A stretch of DNA of 64,000 nucleotides from Trichomonas vaginalis G3 (lineage: Eukaryota > Parabasalia > Trichomonadida > Trichomonadidae), in the NCBI RefSeq assembly GCF_026262505.1, contig NC_067205.1:19899645-19963644 (forward strand), read 5' to 3'. Both the position numbers and the translations under genes were made by a program. Of the stretch, positions 39,827-51,603 are shown in pieces. The notes beneath the pieces were generated by a model, which did not search any database, was not told where the DNA came from, and saw only the letters and a program-made list of their open reading frames with translations. Position 1 is the first letter of the stretch. Every line of letters begins with the position of its first letter.

Positions 39827-40135
39827 CTATTTTATATGGGTTCTCGATGTTTGATGAAAGAGGTGGGGGTATGTTGGATAAGTGGGAATTTCAACAGGTT
39901 CTTTACCGGGTTCAGATAAAATGATTGGGTCTCCATCTTCTTTATTTTGCTCCTCCTCCTTTTTCGGTAAGTCACGAGTTAATAAATTTGGTTGAGTTGC
40001 TGACCTTGTTAATTCAGGGCTAACATTAACTTTAACATTTTGAATAATTCGTGATTTATCATCATTTACGTTATAACCAACCGTAATCTCTGCTTTTGCG
40101 TTAGTGTTCTTTTGACTAGTGAAACGTCTTCTCAT
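39827..40135 (-). CDS. Uncharacterised 102-aa protein, Polinton 2
   Basis: The frame has a basic start (MRRRFTSQKN), a likely strand pair (AEITVGYNVNDDKSRIIQNV), and a Pro/Glu-rich C-terminus that looks disordered. The ATG follows TTCGATTATAA. It is in a minus-strand run with the neighbours on either side. Unknown function. Confidence 0.45.
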   Translation of the reverse strand: MRRRFTSQKNTNAKAEITVGYNVNDDKSRIIQNVKVNVSPELTRSATQPNLLTRDLPKKEEEQNKEDGDPIILSEPGKEPVEIPTYPTYPHLFHQTSRTHIK

Positions 40136-40167
40136 TTATAATCGAATAAAAAAATATATTTAAACTT

Positions 40168-41067
40168 TTATTTTGCTGGAAGTTTTGAATCTATTATTCC
40201 CTGTATTTGTTCATGAAGTTGATTTTTAGCTGGTTCATTGTAATTAATAGACCTAATATATTCATTAATTGCATTCTTATAATCATCTGATTTCTCAAAT
40301 TTTCTTTTATCTGATTCCTTAACTAAATCATAAGTTAAACCTCGTTGCTGATATAATGGTTTCTTAATTAAATCTTTGAATGCTTGAGATAAAGCACCTG
40401 ATGCAATTCTTGCTACTATAATTGGTTGGAATTGATGTTTAAGTTCATCTTTAACATTTGCGAAAACTGGATCGAATAAAGCAACTTTAAAGAATTTCTT
40501 AGCTGAAATTTCGGGTCTAATATTTGCATATTGACCATCAAACTGGTTAGAATATCGTGGTAATCCATCCGGTCCCTCTTCAATAGCATTTAATTCTTCA
40601 TTGAAATAAGAATATGGATTATGACGGTATGAATTAATTGGACCATTTTCACCTTCTCCAATGTATTGTTTAACAGCTTTTCCATTTTCATCAAATTGCA
40701 TAGGATAACGCTCATTATATGCTTTACGTTTAGGATAATCAGTCATAGTTAATTTGTAACCATTTATGACTTTAATATTTCCTTGACCATCAGTAATGAA
40801 AACTTCATTTATACCATCAGGTTTTCCATTTGGACCCGTAATGTCTGCTTCGTGTGCTTCCCAATTTGGACCTTGACGTTTGGCATATGCTTGAGCTTCT
40901 GGTAATGTTAAAACGTTTCTCATTTGTTTAACATCTTTTTGAAGACCAGCAACAATATGAACTAATTCTTTCATTCCATCAGGAACTTTCATAGTTCTAT
41001 TATATGCACTCTTTTTGTTTGTTCCTTGTTTTAATGGAACCTGTAGAAGATTTGCTATTTCTGTCAT
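40168..41067 (-). CDS. Conserved-looking 299-aa protein, Polinton 2
   Basis: The frame is uninterrupted. The middle has a well-ordered block ([39 protein letters not shown]) that includes a [11 protein letters not shown] turn and a [12 protein letters not shown] motif. The C-terminal half is helical and basic. It reads like a structured virion or genome-associated protein, but I cannot name a family. It lies 40 bp downstream of the packaging ATPase on the same strand. Confidence 0.5.
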   Translation of the reverse strand: MTEIANLLQVPLKQGTNKKSAYNRTMKVPDGMKELVHIVAGLQKDVKQMRNVLTLPEAQAYAKRQGPNWEAHEADITGPNGKPDGINEVFITDGQGNIKVINGYKLTMTDYPKRKAYNERYPMQFDENGKAVKQYIGEGENGPINSYRHNPYSYFNEELNAIEEGPDGLPRYSNQFDGQYANIRPEISAKKFFKVALFDPVFANVKDELKHQFQPIIVARIASGALSQAFKDLIKKPLYQQRGLTYDLVKESDKRKFEKSDDYKNAINEYIRSINYNEPAKNQLHEQIQGIIDSKLPAK

Positions 41068-41107
41068 GTTTAATTATAAATAAAAAATAAAAATTAATTA
41101 TAAAAAG

Positions 41108-41935
41108 TTAATCAAATTTAACACCTCCTTTATTTAAATCAACTATTATTTTCCCATGTTCACCTAATTGCTGATATTGTGTGTAAAGTTCATTAATGCT
41201 CATTGGTAAATTCACTTGATAAAGCATAACGTTCAACTGTTGACGACTAAACCCACTGAAAATGAAAAGGGTTGATAGATTTGATTTAATGTTTGTGCTT
41301 AATGCTTTGAAGTATTGAACAGCCATGAAGAATGAACACTGAATGTGTCGACATTGAGTTAATAACTGATTAAAATATGATTTCTCATTTGTTATTAGTT
41401 TTGATTTCACTGCATCATCTAGAAAAATGAGTGAATGCAAAAATTCTCTATCAAAATTTGAAATAGAAAGTGTTTCAAATAATTCATCCCGTTGTTTATC
41501 AATAATTTTATCCTCTAATCCTTGCTTCTTGATTGTATTATATAATTCTTTATACATTAAAAAGTTTTTTAAATAATCTTCTGCTTCTTCTTGTGATAAA
41601 GAAATAATTGGAATTTTGATTAAATGCTTTAAAGATTCAAATGTATCATCTGAAGGTGAACCTGAACGGTTGATATAAATTAACACATGTGAATAGGGGG
41701 AAGTGTTAGCAATAATGATAATTTGTTTTAATATCGTTAATGTTTTACCTTTATTTTGTTTACCAATTGCTGCAGTGATTGAATTTAAGTAACATTCAGA
41801 ATATGGAATTTTCATTAATTTTTCCTTAGATAGAGCATTTCTATTATCACTCAATGCTTCATTAATCATATCATCTATGTATGTATTATATACTCGTGCT
41901 AATTCTTCATAAGGAGTGGATGAATTTAAATCCAT
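41108..41935 (-). CDS. FtsK/HerA (A32-like) genome-packaging ATPase
   Basis: The frame of 275 aa is uninterrupted and close to the usual size for Polinton ATPases. Walker A is IGKQNKGKT (about residues 58-65). Walker B is SLIFLDDA (about 169-174), followed by QLLTQCRHIQCSFFMAVQ, which supplies the sensor Gln region typical of A32-like enzymes. By family knowledge it pumps element DNA into capsids. The start is followed upstream by the nested Mutator-like element 27 bp away, which may have cut it off from its own promoter. Confidence 0.8.
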   Translation of the reverse strand: MDLNSSTPYEELARVYNTYIDDMINEALSDNRNALSKEKLMKIPYSECYLNSITAAIGKQNKGKTLTILKQIIIIANTSPYSHVLIYINRSGSPSDDTFESLKHLIKIPIISLSQEEAEDYLKNFLMYKELYNTIKKQGLEDKIIDKQRDELFETLSISNFDREFLHSLIFLDDAVKSKLITNEKSYFNQLLTQCRHIQCSFFMAVQYFKALSTNIKSNLSTLFIFSGFSRQQLNVMLYQVNLPMSINELYTQYQQLGEHGKIIVDLNKGGVKFD

Positions 41936-41961
41936 TTAATCAAAAATAAATTTATAATTTT

Positions 41962-42746
41962 GAGATATAAAAATTGCTCACATTTGCTCACATTTTGGCA
42001 CTTTTTGTACGTTTGTCAAAAAATTGTGAGGAAGATCTCACAAAAATAGTCAAAATGTGAGCAAATTTTGAGAAGTGCTCACATTTTGACATACGATTAT
42101 TTTCATACGTTTTTTTGATGAATTCTAATAAAACTTCATTACCACTTTCAGAACGAAGCGTAACTTTTCAGCACGTAACGCTCTATCATGTGTAGTGACA
42201 TATTATTCAAAAAAACTCAGATTGCTTATCTTATAATAACAATTTCATTAGAAAAAATGCACGATTTCACGCTAAAACTTTGAAGCAATTCTTAAATTCG
42301 GATAAAAAATCGATATGTATTACACTTTAAACTTCAAAAAATGGTTCAAAATTTAGACTTAGTTTATCTTAACAATATAGCAGATTTTAAGCCGAACAAG
42401 TAGGAGTAATAGAAATAGCTCTTGAAAATAATTACAATTAGTAATATGTAAGTCAAAGTTCGAGTATTCTAATAAATAAACGTTCCGGATTTTCTTTACT
42501 ACAAGAATCAATACTTAATATATAGAAGCAACAGTAAAAACTTATTAGAGATTCAAAAAGAAAGTTGACTAAAGAGAATCTTTTTATATAAGTAATTTTA
42601 TTTTTTTGAAATACGAGATCGAATAAACATGTATTTTATTTTATTACTATAATAATACGTTTTTACATAGTAAGAAAGTTTAGAGACTGAAATGAAATTA
42701 AAAATTGAGAAAAAAATAAAGCTTTTCTATAAAAATTCATATTAAT
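41962..42746 (+). repeat. MULE left terminal inverted repeat
   Basis: It begins GAGATATAAAAATTGCTCAC. The first 130 bp hold four copies of GCTCACATTT: direct at 41976, 41986 and 42077, inverted at 42053. These are candidate transposase-binding sites and are mirrored in the right repeat. Confidence 0.9.
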
Positions 42747-43157
42747 ATTTATTTGATTGAGTTAAAGTTATCCAATTTATTTGGTTCAGTTTAAAATTAT
42801 TTGTATTTAAAATATTTTAGAAATATTTACAATAATATTCATATAATTATCGATTAAATCGTTGCAGAAAGTAAAATGATATAATTTGCTATATTTAGAA
42901 TTTAAGAAATTTTAAATGGTGAAAAAAATAGAAAAAATATGAAAAAATAGACAAAATATTGGAGACTTCTAATTAAGAATGAAAGACTTGTCATTATTCT
43001 GGAATTCATAGCATGAAGATATTGTAAGGTACATTATGTATATATATATACATCTTTCCATCAAATAATCTTCAATCTACTTATAAAAAATATTAAAAAA
43101 ATCATAAAAATGTTTATTATAATAACGATAAAGTTGAATAGAAATCAATGTTACATA
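42747..43157. other. MULE non-coding stretch
   Basis: AT-rich sequence between the left inverted repeat and the transposase stop codon. No gene or repeat was seen. Confidence 0.6.
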
Positions 43158-46013
43158 TTATTGAAATAAATCATCTTCGGCAATTTCAATGTTTTCTATC
43201 TTTTCATTTTTTGTTTCTTCTAAATTTATTTGAATGTCATCAAGTATTTGATCACTTGACATATACCTTTCAATTTCAATATCTCTGAAATCAATTCCAG
43301 AATGTTTGGACAAATCCTTATATTTTTTCATTATATCCTCAGGAATTAATGATATTTCCAGACCAAAATGCTCTTCAAATAACTGAATCTCTTCATTTAT
43401 TTTTTTCAATTTAATGAAATACGACTGTTTATGATCACTTGTGTTTTTATCTGCCCGTGCATATCGATGCAAAATCGCTAAATCCACTTTCATTAAAGTG
43501 TGTACCGTCTTTAAAATTGTGGGATGTGAATATACAATATTTGTATTTAACACTTTGTTGTACGATTCTACGCCATTATTAGAATAAATATTGTCGAATA
43601 CTTTGAGCTTGCTGATTGAATTATAGCTTGTGCTCCATGTTTTAATAAAGTATTTTGCAAATTCATTTGTATCTTGAATGCATTTAATTTTATTACAAAC
43701 CAAATCAAAAACTTCTTCTGGCATGAATGGAGAAGCGCATAATAACTTTAAAAGAATTTTATTGTTAAGATCTTCTGGATCACATTTTTTCTTGAAATTC
43801 TTAACTAATGCTGCAATAAAGTGATATATGCATCCAGTCAATATGGTTTGCTCTCCTTTTCTTTTATAAATTGAGCCTTGAAGTGCTTTTTCGAAATCAG
43901 TTGTTATAACATCAAATGTTGATAAAGGAATTTTAATATCAGTATCATACTCCATAATACTAAATACTCTTTGATAATCAGTTTCTGTTCTTCCCGTCAT
44001 GATTATATGTAAAAACGGTAGATACAGTTGAGTTGCTTGGTCAAAAATTAACAAATTTAATAATTGGCCATTCATTATTGATACAGGAACGACTTTGAAG
44101 GTTCCATCAATAAAACAATGTGATGAATACCGTGCAACTCGAATGAAACGTTCCAATCCAAAAAAATAATAGGCATTATCATTTTTTGTGCTTTGGGTAA
44201 TAAAATATGATCTTTGATTAAAAAATTCTAACATTTCATTAATAAGATCAATCTCTGATTTTGATTTGACAGGATGAACTTCATAATACAGCTGTTGGAC
44301 TTTCTTCTCTGATATCTGAATGAAATTAGTAGACTGGGCTTGATTACAGTCATATATCAGTTGATTTGCATACTTTCTTGTTTCTGATATCGTTGCGGTT
44401 GGATTTTTGACAACATAATCTTGAACTTGAGATTCAATATCATAGTTCATTGGATTTGTTCCTTTAATTATTTGAGATTGTTTTGCAGGTCGGCAGTTAT
44501 GAAGTTTACTGTCTGGTTTTTCTTCAGGAGAAATATTTAATTTCTCATCAAAGACTTTTACATGCATACAAAAGTTGCATCTAGGTTTATATCCGCAATA
44601 ATAAATAATTTCTAAATAATTATTATGAGCATTGTAACGTTGAAATCTCAAAGGATGACCATTTGTATATATGGTTAATGAATATTTAATACGTGCGGAT
44701 TGGGAAATTGAAAATGTATGATAAGTCCTCAGAATATTTTTGATTCTTTTTCGGTGAATCTCTTTATTTTTATCATCAAAAGATTGATAATTAGGAATAA
44801 GTTCAATGCAAGCTTTATTAACGATAATAGATTGTTTATGCGTTGAAAAATTATTTTGGTAATCATAAGCAAAATTTGGCACTAGATGTGTATTTTGTAA
44901 ATCTGTTAATGGAGGATTATCGGTTAAATGATTAGAAATTTGGGAAGAATAAGAAGCAGTTTCATTAGGTAGTGAGGATTGATGCTGAGGGATTTGACGC
45001 TGAATATCCGAATTTATTGTTGCATTTTGTCTTTGATTTGTGTTTGAAATGACTCCACTTATTGTTGCAGTTTGTCTTTGATTTGTGTTTGGAAATGAAA
45101 CTGCATTTATTGTTGCATTTTGTCTTTGATTTGTGTTTGGAAATGAAACTGCATTTATTGTTGCATTTTGTCTTTGATTTGTGTTTGGAGAAACTCCACT
45201 TATTGTTTCATTTTGTCTTATATTTGAATTTTGAGCAGTTACTCCACTTATTGTTGCAGTTTGTTCATCTAATAAAATTTGTTCATTCTCCTCCTCTTTG
45301 AATTCATTGAATTCTTCGGAACTTAAATATCTGTTTAATAGAGAATCCGAGTTTTCGTTGTCTTCATCTTGAAATGGCCAATTCTTTCTTATATTGTTAT
45401 CTTTATCATGAGTTTCTATAGAAAAATCATTTTTATCCTTTTGTTTACTTTCTTCATCATAATCGATATCACTATCATTCTCACTATAAGAATCTTCAGC
45501 TTCTTCATTTGGTAAAATTGTCTCATATAATTTATTTTTATTTCCATCTGAAATTGTTACTTTATACTCTCCTTCTAACATTTTTTTAATTTCATCAACA
45601 GGATTGAATACTTCCTGAAGACAATTGAAATTCATGATTTTAATTGCTTCTTCTATTATGTTATTGCTCATATACAACGCAAACTTGGCTGCCCACAATA
45701 AATTTTCGTCATTTTGTGATATTTGATTAATCTTTTTGTCTTGATCTTCAGAAGTTTTTATACTGTTTACAATCGGAATTGAAAATAAGTTAAAAGGCTT
45801 CTTTTTTCTTTTAATATTGATAGTAATTTTGTTATTACAGCGCAAATTATCCAGAACACCTAAATTTTTGTTATTTGTTGTTAATTCGAATGTGTTTAGA
45901 GGTAAACTTAGCTTGTGAGATATATATAAATAAAGTGTTAATGCTTTAACCGCTCTTGGTGGAATGACATATAATTTTGTATCCTTATAAATAAATTTAA
46001 TGTAGTTTTCCAT
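43158..46013 (-). CDS. MULE transposase
   Basis: The protein has 951 aa from the ATG. Domain order: an N-terminal ubiquitin-like or unknown part, an acidic low-complexity segment, tandem units of NTNQRQNATINAVSF (DNA 45000-45260), a FLYWCH/WRKY-like zinc segment (CGYKPRCNFCMHV to HNC, near 44500-44600), then the DDE core. The core has CFIDGTFKVVP (first Asp, near 44105), ITTDFEKAL (second Asp, near 43895), GCIYHF (the C-x2-H signature, near 43830) and NNGVESYNK (Glu, near 43570). All expected catalytic residues are present and the frame is intact, so the element may be able to move. Confidence 0.9.
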   Translation of the reverse strand: MENYIKFIYKDTKLYVIPPRAVKALTLYLYISHKLSLPLNTFELTTNNKNLGVLDNLRCNNKITINIKRKKKPFNLFSIPIVNSIKTSEDQDKKINQISQNDENLLWAAKFALYMSNNIIEEAIKIMNFNCLQEVFNPVDEIKKMLEGEYKVTISDGNKNKLYETILPNEEAEDSYSENDSDIDYDEESKQKDKNDFSIETHDKDNNIRKNWPFQDEDNENSDSLLNRYLSSEEFNEFKEEENEQILLDEQTATISGVTAQNSNIRQNETISGVSPNTNQRQNATINAVSFPNTNQRQNATINAVSFPNTNQRQTATISGVISNTNQRQNATINSDIQRQIPQHQSSLPNETASYSSQISNHLTDNPPLTDLQNTHLVPNFAYDYQNNFSTHKQSIIVNKACIELIPNYQSFDDKNKEIHRKRIKNILRTYHTFSISQSARIKYSLTIYTNGHPLRFQRYNAHNNYLEIIYYCGYKPRCNFCMHVKVFDEKLNISPEEKPDSKLHNCRPAKQSQIIKGTNPMNYDIESQVQDYVVKNPTATISETRKYANQLIYDCNQAQSTNFIQISEKKVQQLYYEVHPVKSKSEIDLINEMLEFFNQRSYFITQSTKNDNAYYFFGLERFIRVARYSSHCFIDGTFKVVPVSIMNGQLLNLLIFDQATQLYLPFLHIIMTGRTETDYQRVFSIMEYDTDIKIPLSTFDVITTDFEKALQGSIYKRKGEQTILTGCIYHFIAALVKNFKKKCDPEDLNNKILLKLLCASPFMPEEVFDLVCNKIKCIQDTNEFAKYFIKTWSTSYNSISKLKVFDNIYSNNGVESYNKVLNTNIVYSHPTILKTVHTLMKVDLAILHRYARADKNTSDHKQSYFIKLKKINEEIQLFEEHFGLEISLIPEDIMKKYKDLSKHSGIDFRDIEIERYMSSDQILDDIQINLEETKNEKIENIEIAEDDLFQ

Positions 46014-47247
46014 TTTTGTCACTTTTTAAGATCTTACAAAATATAGTTGATTTTTATCACTATTGAAATAAGATAAATAATGTAAGGACTCTAATTTTGT
46101 TATAAATATGAATGAAAACAGTAAAATGGATAACTTAAATATATAAAAATAAATATTGGAACAAAGCTATAACAAATTTTCATTCTTATTTATAAATTGA
46201 TAAACCAAAGTAATACATTTTATTACATTTCGTGTAACATATACTAATATATAGATATTTTTTGAGATAATGTATTTATCTGTAAAAATTGTATGTGATC
46301 AAATTTGATTGATAAATTTATTCAGTAATAATAAATTGCATGTACAATATATTATTGTCTTGCCATTTTTTTGCTCATAATAAAAAATCTTTAAAAATGA
46401 TAACAATAAAAGAGTATTAAGTAAAAATTTATACATCCAAAATATATTTCAGTAACAGCATAATACGCCTATGCTAATTTTTAGTTCTTAAATTAAATAG
46501 ATGTCCCTAATCCCATAGATATTCACCAAACTTGGCAAATTCTGAACGTGATCTACATATCCCTAGCAAGTAGATCATATTGGTATACGTATCTTGATCA
46601 AATAAAAAGAATATTTGTTGAATAATTTCTGTTCAAATTAAAAGTTCTTCAACTTACGGTAAATCTATCTGCCTTAAAAAGTATTACGATATTATGCAAA
46701 GTCAATTTTCTCCAAAAAATATTTGAAGATGATACTTTAAGTATACCAAAAATACAAGAATTTTGAGAGAACTCAATGAATTTTTGTGAAGGTGGAGTTA
46801 AATTGAGAAGATTTTTGGTCAGAGAAAAACAAAAATTACTATCTGATAAAATGGTATTAAAATGAAAAAAGTTTAAACAAAGGAAATGAAGAATTTATAT
46901 TATATTAGAATTTAAAGAGTAAATATAAAAGATTGAAAGAAAGAATAATAATAGGATTCTTGAATGCAACATTTGGAATGATGTTTCCAGTTGTAGATGT
47001 GTTAAGCAAAGAGAGATAATGATAGTTTCTTGAGTTTTGAGTTAAGCTTGTTGTAGATGAGAGAGAAATTTTGACGAGACTGAGGAACTTCATTTGGAAT
47101 GATGTTTCCAGTTGTAGATGTGTTAAGCAAAGAGAGATAATGATAGTTTCTTGAGTTTTTGCAATTAACCATCCTCAATGACTATTGTTTTAATATAATT
47201 TTTAAATTTTTTAAAACTGACATTTTAGTTGTATATTTTTTCTAACA
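46014..47247. other. MULE non-coding stretch with a 121-bp tandem duplication
   Basis: There is no credible gene. A block of about 72 bp starting CATTTGGAATGATG occurs at 46970 and again at 47091, so a 121-bp segment has been duplicated in tandem with later divergence of the intervening part. Confidence 0.6.
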
Positions 47248-48828
47248 AAGGTACATTCACTAGGCGATAACAGTAAAATGGGATGAAAATATGATAAATA
47301 GCATCCCTATATAGTGCCAAACAATATTTATACGGGCCAAAAAATTTGGCTAGAGATTTGGCGAGTTATAAAACTTAGAAAATTGAGAGGGATTTTTATT
47401 TTTGAATTTTTTTTGGAAAGTTAAAATTGCGATTAAAAATCGATTTCCAGGAGAACTAAGCATCTCATCATATATTTAAATCGATAAAAATATTAAATAA
47501 TAGTTGAATAGTATAACAACGTGAAATTATGGCTGAATCTACAGAAAAAATGAACATATTTGACATTTTTGAAAATTCATACGTTAGATGGTGACAGACT
47601 CATAAACTATACTTTAGCTAAGATTGATATATGGTTTCAACAACACATGGTTAAAATTGTAAAAATATTTTAGATTTCAAAAAGATATATATGGTAATAT
47701 AATGGAACAAAGTCAACAAATAGCATGTTAAATATGTTATAATTAACTTTTTATTAGATCCAATAGTAGATATCGAATGGTTTCCAGCTTTATGGTTAAA
47801 TATTTTCTTTTCGAGCTTCTCTTTAACTGTTGTATTAAGGTTGTAAATTTTTGATGCTAGAAACTATGGAATCTTCTTTGCTGCTGCATTTTTCTTGAGA
47901 GTTCTTGCAATTTCGAATAGATCTGCGCATTGTATGAAATTGAGGCTTTAAAATATCTTGAAAACAGAATAGGACTGCTTTTCCAAAGGAATGCTTACTT
48001 GTAAATCAGAGAGTTTCAAAATTGAGAGCAAGATTATCATCATAACTTTCGATTTTGCTGCGAAAAAGGAAGACAAGTAATTAACAAATCATTTACTGTT
48101 GTTCATCAAAAGAAGAAAACTTTGATAACAACTAATGATGATAAAATCAAGCTATCTTTTAATATTTTAAATTGATAAGACATTCAAAATATTTGAATGG
48201 TTTAAAATATTTTCTTTTAATTTCTATAAGATATTATCATGATTATATAATAAAATTTAAATTTTTATTCAAAAAGGCAATATTTCAAACTTTTAATTTC
48301 AAAAATCTTAATTCTGCAATAAGTGTATTTAATTGTAGCAAATTTAATGATCCTTCGTCATGCTTAGCAATTTGGAACTCATAAATTAATGATTTCTTCA
48401 AGTAAAATTCTGCATTATTTCAAAAGTCAATAATTCTCTAGTAACTTTTCTTCAAACCCTAACCATTATATTATATGTATAATGGAGAATAATTGCAAAG
48501 AAAGATAGCCGAATTTACTGGGTAGTTCTTGTGATGCGAAATAATTGCAAATTAACACATAGTTTTAACAGCATCAATCTCTTTTTGCTCTCATTTAAAT
48601 GCATTCGCACACTTTAATTTTGAAATATAAGAGTTTTGGAAATTATCAAATTTATCTGCTCAAATACTATAGATCTTCATAAGTGTTAATAGAATCACCA
48701 GCCTTACATATAGTGTTTAATATAATGATGCACATCATACTGGGATTTATTCCTTATTCATCTAGTTATTATAAGATTTACAACCCCATGAAAATTTAAA
48801 ATTTTGTCAAAAATAGTGAATGTACCTT
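47248..48828. mobile_element. 1.58-kb inverted-repeat element nested in the MULE
   Basis: The ends are the 15-bp inverted repeats AAGGTACATTCACTA. They are flanked by a perfect 10-bp duplication TTTTCTAACA (47238-47247 and 48829-48838). Duplications of 9-11 bp are typical of Mutator-like elements, so this is probably a non-autonomous relative with short ends. Only short, unconvincing frames are inside. 48839-48874 is the remaining MULE interior. Confidence 0.8.
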
Positions 48829-48874
48829 TTTTCTAACACAACTATCAATAAATTGTAATATCATTATACTATAT

Positions 48875-49659
48875 ATTAATATGAATTTTTATAGAAAAGC
48901 TTTATTTTTTTCTCAATTTTTAATTTCATTTCAGTCTCTAAACTTTCTTACTATGTAAAAACGTATTATTATAGTAATAAAATAAAATACATGTTTATTC
49001 GATCTCGTATTTCAGAAAAATAAAATTACTTATATAAAAAGATTCTCTTTAGTCAACTTTCTTTTTGAATCTCTAATAAGTTTTTACTGTTGCTTCTATA
49101 TATTAAGTATTGATTCTTGTAGTAAAGAAAATCCGGAACGTTTATTTATTAGAATACTCGAACTTTGACTTACATATTACTAATTGTAATTATTTTCAAG
49201 AGCTATTTCTATTACTCCTACTTGTTCGGCTTAAAATCTGCTATATTGTTAAGATAAACTAAGTCTAAATTTTGAACCATTTTTTGAAGTTTAAAGTGTA
49301 ATACATATCGATTTTTTATCCGAATTTAAGAATTGCTTCAAAGTTTTAGCGTGAAATCGTGCATTTTTTCTAATGAAATTGTTATTATAAGATAAGCAAT
49401 CTGAGTTTTTTTGAATAATATGTCACTACACATGATAGAGCGTTACGTGCTGAAAAGTTACGCTTCGTTCTGAAAGTGGTAATGAAGTTTTATTAGAATT
49501 CATCAAAAAAACGTATGAAAATAATCGTATGTCAAAATGTGAGCACTTCTCAAAATTTGCTCACATTTTGACTATTTTTGTGAGATCTTCCTCACAATTT
49601 TTTGACAAACGTACAAAAAGTGCCAAAATGTGAGCAAATGTGAGCAATTTTTATATCTC
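48875..49659 (-). repeat. MULE right terminal inverted repeat
   Basis: Reverse complement of 41962-42746, with very few differences. Confidence 0.9.
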
Positions 49660-49665
49660 ATAATT

Positions 49666-51303
49666 TTAAACATTTCTATTCATCAATATTTCATCATATG
49701 AACTTCTATACTGTGGTGGTGTACCTGTTGGATGATATTTCAAACCTTCATCCGGTGTCCATGTCCAATCTGTAGTCCTAGTAAACCAAACTTGAGGAGG
49801 ATTTGTCACCTTTGAACAGTAAGTGTCATTTTCACCCTGAATGATTGGATAAGCTTTCACTTGTACTGTAACTTGCGAGTTGAAAGTTTCTAATCCATCA
49901 AAGAATATACCCGCTCCATCACGTTGAACTGGAATAGTGCATAAGAATGAAGTTTGGTCTTTCCATGTTCTAGCTAATGGCGTGCCATCATCTGCATTCA
50001 GTGGTCTAGTTAATGAGTCCTCGTATTCTTCTGTGCATTCATTCACTCCATCTAAATCAGAAGCTTGAAGCATACGTGTAAAGAATATGTCACCCACTGT
50101 GGTCATCGCTTGATCGGGGAAGTTTCTGGAATCTATAGTGACCTGAAGACCTCGAAGCATTGGATTTTCTAAAACTGTTCTTTGCATTGCATTCTTCGGA
50201 AATGCTAACACAACATCTGTAACATTATGAGAGCGTATGAGAAATCAGAGCTAATACCTTCAGGAGTGATGCAACCTCCATTTAGTGAACGAACGTCAAT
50301 ATGTTGAGCTGGAATCATGAATGGATCTTCCTTACTGAATAAACGTGGTATTGCTTTAACTGATTCTTCAATTAAACCGTATCCTGGTGTAATGCATTTA
50401 TCCTCTAAAACTTCCATCTTTGTGCATGAAATAATAACGTCATCAACTGTTGCGTCAGCAGATGTAGCGGCTAAGCTTGTAATTAATTTGGCAGGAAGTC
50501 CGATTTGTTGGAATTTGCGATCATATTTATAAACATGATTCATAATCTTTTCATAATTTTCATCAGTTATCTTTTCATAAACGTAATTTTGTAAATCAGC
50601 AACTCTTAACGGGTCAACCTGACAAAATACTAAAGTATCCCTGAAAACATAATATTTAAGAATGATTTCACCAAATGATTTAGGATAATCATCGAACGCC
50701 TGAAATGCTAACAAATCATTTACCGAATAATCATATCAAAAGTGACATCAACTTCTTCATTTGCTTTCTTAAAACTTCTGAAGGGTCAATATATTTACCA
50801 CATACTGAGTTATCATATTTTTGAACATTATTATATAACGAATGAACAAACTTTTTAACTTTCCTTTCTGATTTTGGTTTATATGTTGCAAATGCGAAAG
50901 ATTCACGGGCGCAATCCATCTGAAGATAACCTGCATCACCTCTTTCGGTTTCTACTTCTAATTGTTTAAAGCTTTGATTTGATGATTTGTAACCAACGAA
51001 TAAACGCATGCATTTAAAAGCGGCATCACATGTGAAAGCTTTATTTGAAACTAGAGTTGCTTTAACTTTGCGTTTAATATATGTGTCACCTAATTGGTTC
51101 ACATCATGAGCCGGATTTGTAATTCTTAAATGAGTTTGTTTATCATCAAAATATGGAGTATCAGAGTCATAGCATGAACTTTCAAGTTCTCTATAATATC
51201 TTCTACCGTCATTCTTTGCGAATATTTCATTTATCTTTTCGAATGAATGAAACACATTTCCATTAATCGGTTTAGTGTTTGGCACCAAATAGTTAGTCGT
51301 CAT
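49666..51303 (-). pseudogene. Putative major capsid protein, Polinton 2
   Basis: The region has the size of a Polinton major capsid gene. It starts MTTNYLVPNTKPINGNVFHS after a TTTATTAATAA signal. It holds strand-rich segments such as THLRITNPAHDVN, FGEIILKYYVFRDTLVF and LRGLQVTIDSRNFPD, and ends near QYRSSYDEILM. Position opposite the packaging ATPase fits. Similarity to the Polinton 1 capsid is distant. The gene looks broken, by about two breaks. The MULE inserted just past its 3' end. Confidence 0.55.
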
Positions 51304-51372
51304 TTATTAATAAATAAAAAATCAAAATTAAAAGATGAAAATGAATTTTTAATTTTAATGAAATAATCAACT

Positions 51373-51588
51373 ATGGCTGCAGGTATATTTAAGAAACTGT
51401 GGAATAGAGTAAAAAGAGGAGCGAGTAAAGTTTGGGAAACATTGAAGAAGAGGGCAAATTGGATATTTAAGAATAAAGAAGCAATTAGTGACGTTGCTGA
51501 ATCAATAACACCAAAAGCTGCCCCAATAAGAGAAGTTTTAAATAAAGGAGAAAAAGTTTATCAAAGACTACAACCGATACTAAGATAA
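51373..51588 (+). CDS. Small basic amphipathic protein, Polinton 2
   Basis: The protein has 71 aa. The N-terminal half is a basic, Trp-containing amphipathic helix (FKKLWNRVKRGASKVWETLK) and the rest is helical. It resembles the 80-aa protein of Polinton 1 (16594-16836) in size, charge and the GIxKxxW-type start. It diverges from the capsid gene, with about 70 bp between the two starts. The character is like adenoviral pVI or pX, which bind membranes or DNA; this is analogy only. Confidence 0.5.
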   Translation: MAAGIFKKLWNRVKRGASKVWETLKKRANWIFKNKEAISDVAESITPKAAPIREVLNKGEKVYQRLQPILR

Positions 51589-51603
51589 AAATAATTTTTA
51601 AGC

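Larger units (their letters stand above)
41962..49659 (-). mobile_element. Mutator-like element (MULE) with long inverted ends
   Basis: The element is 7698 bp with an 8-bp duplication ATAATTTT at 41954-41961 and 49660-49667. The inverted ends are about 785 bp each (41962-42746 and 48875-49659) and nearly identical, so the insertion is recent. It encodes one transposase on the minus strand. It sits inside Polinton 2, between the ATPase and capsid genes, and itself holds a 1.58-kb element at 47248-48828. Mutator-like elements with such proteins are known from Trichomonas vaginalis. Confidence 0.93.

Noticed and set aside
45062-45301. Plus-strand repeat frame within the MULE
   Set aside because: It is the shadow of the NTNQRQNATINA repeats in the transposase gene on the minus strand.
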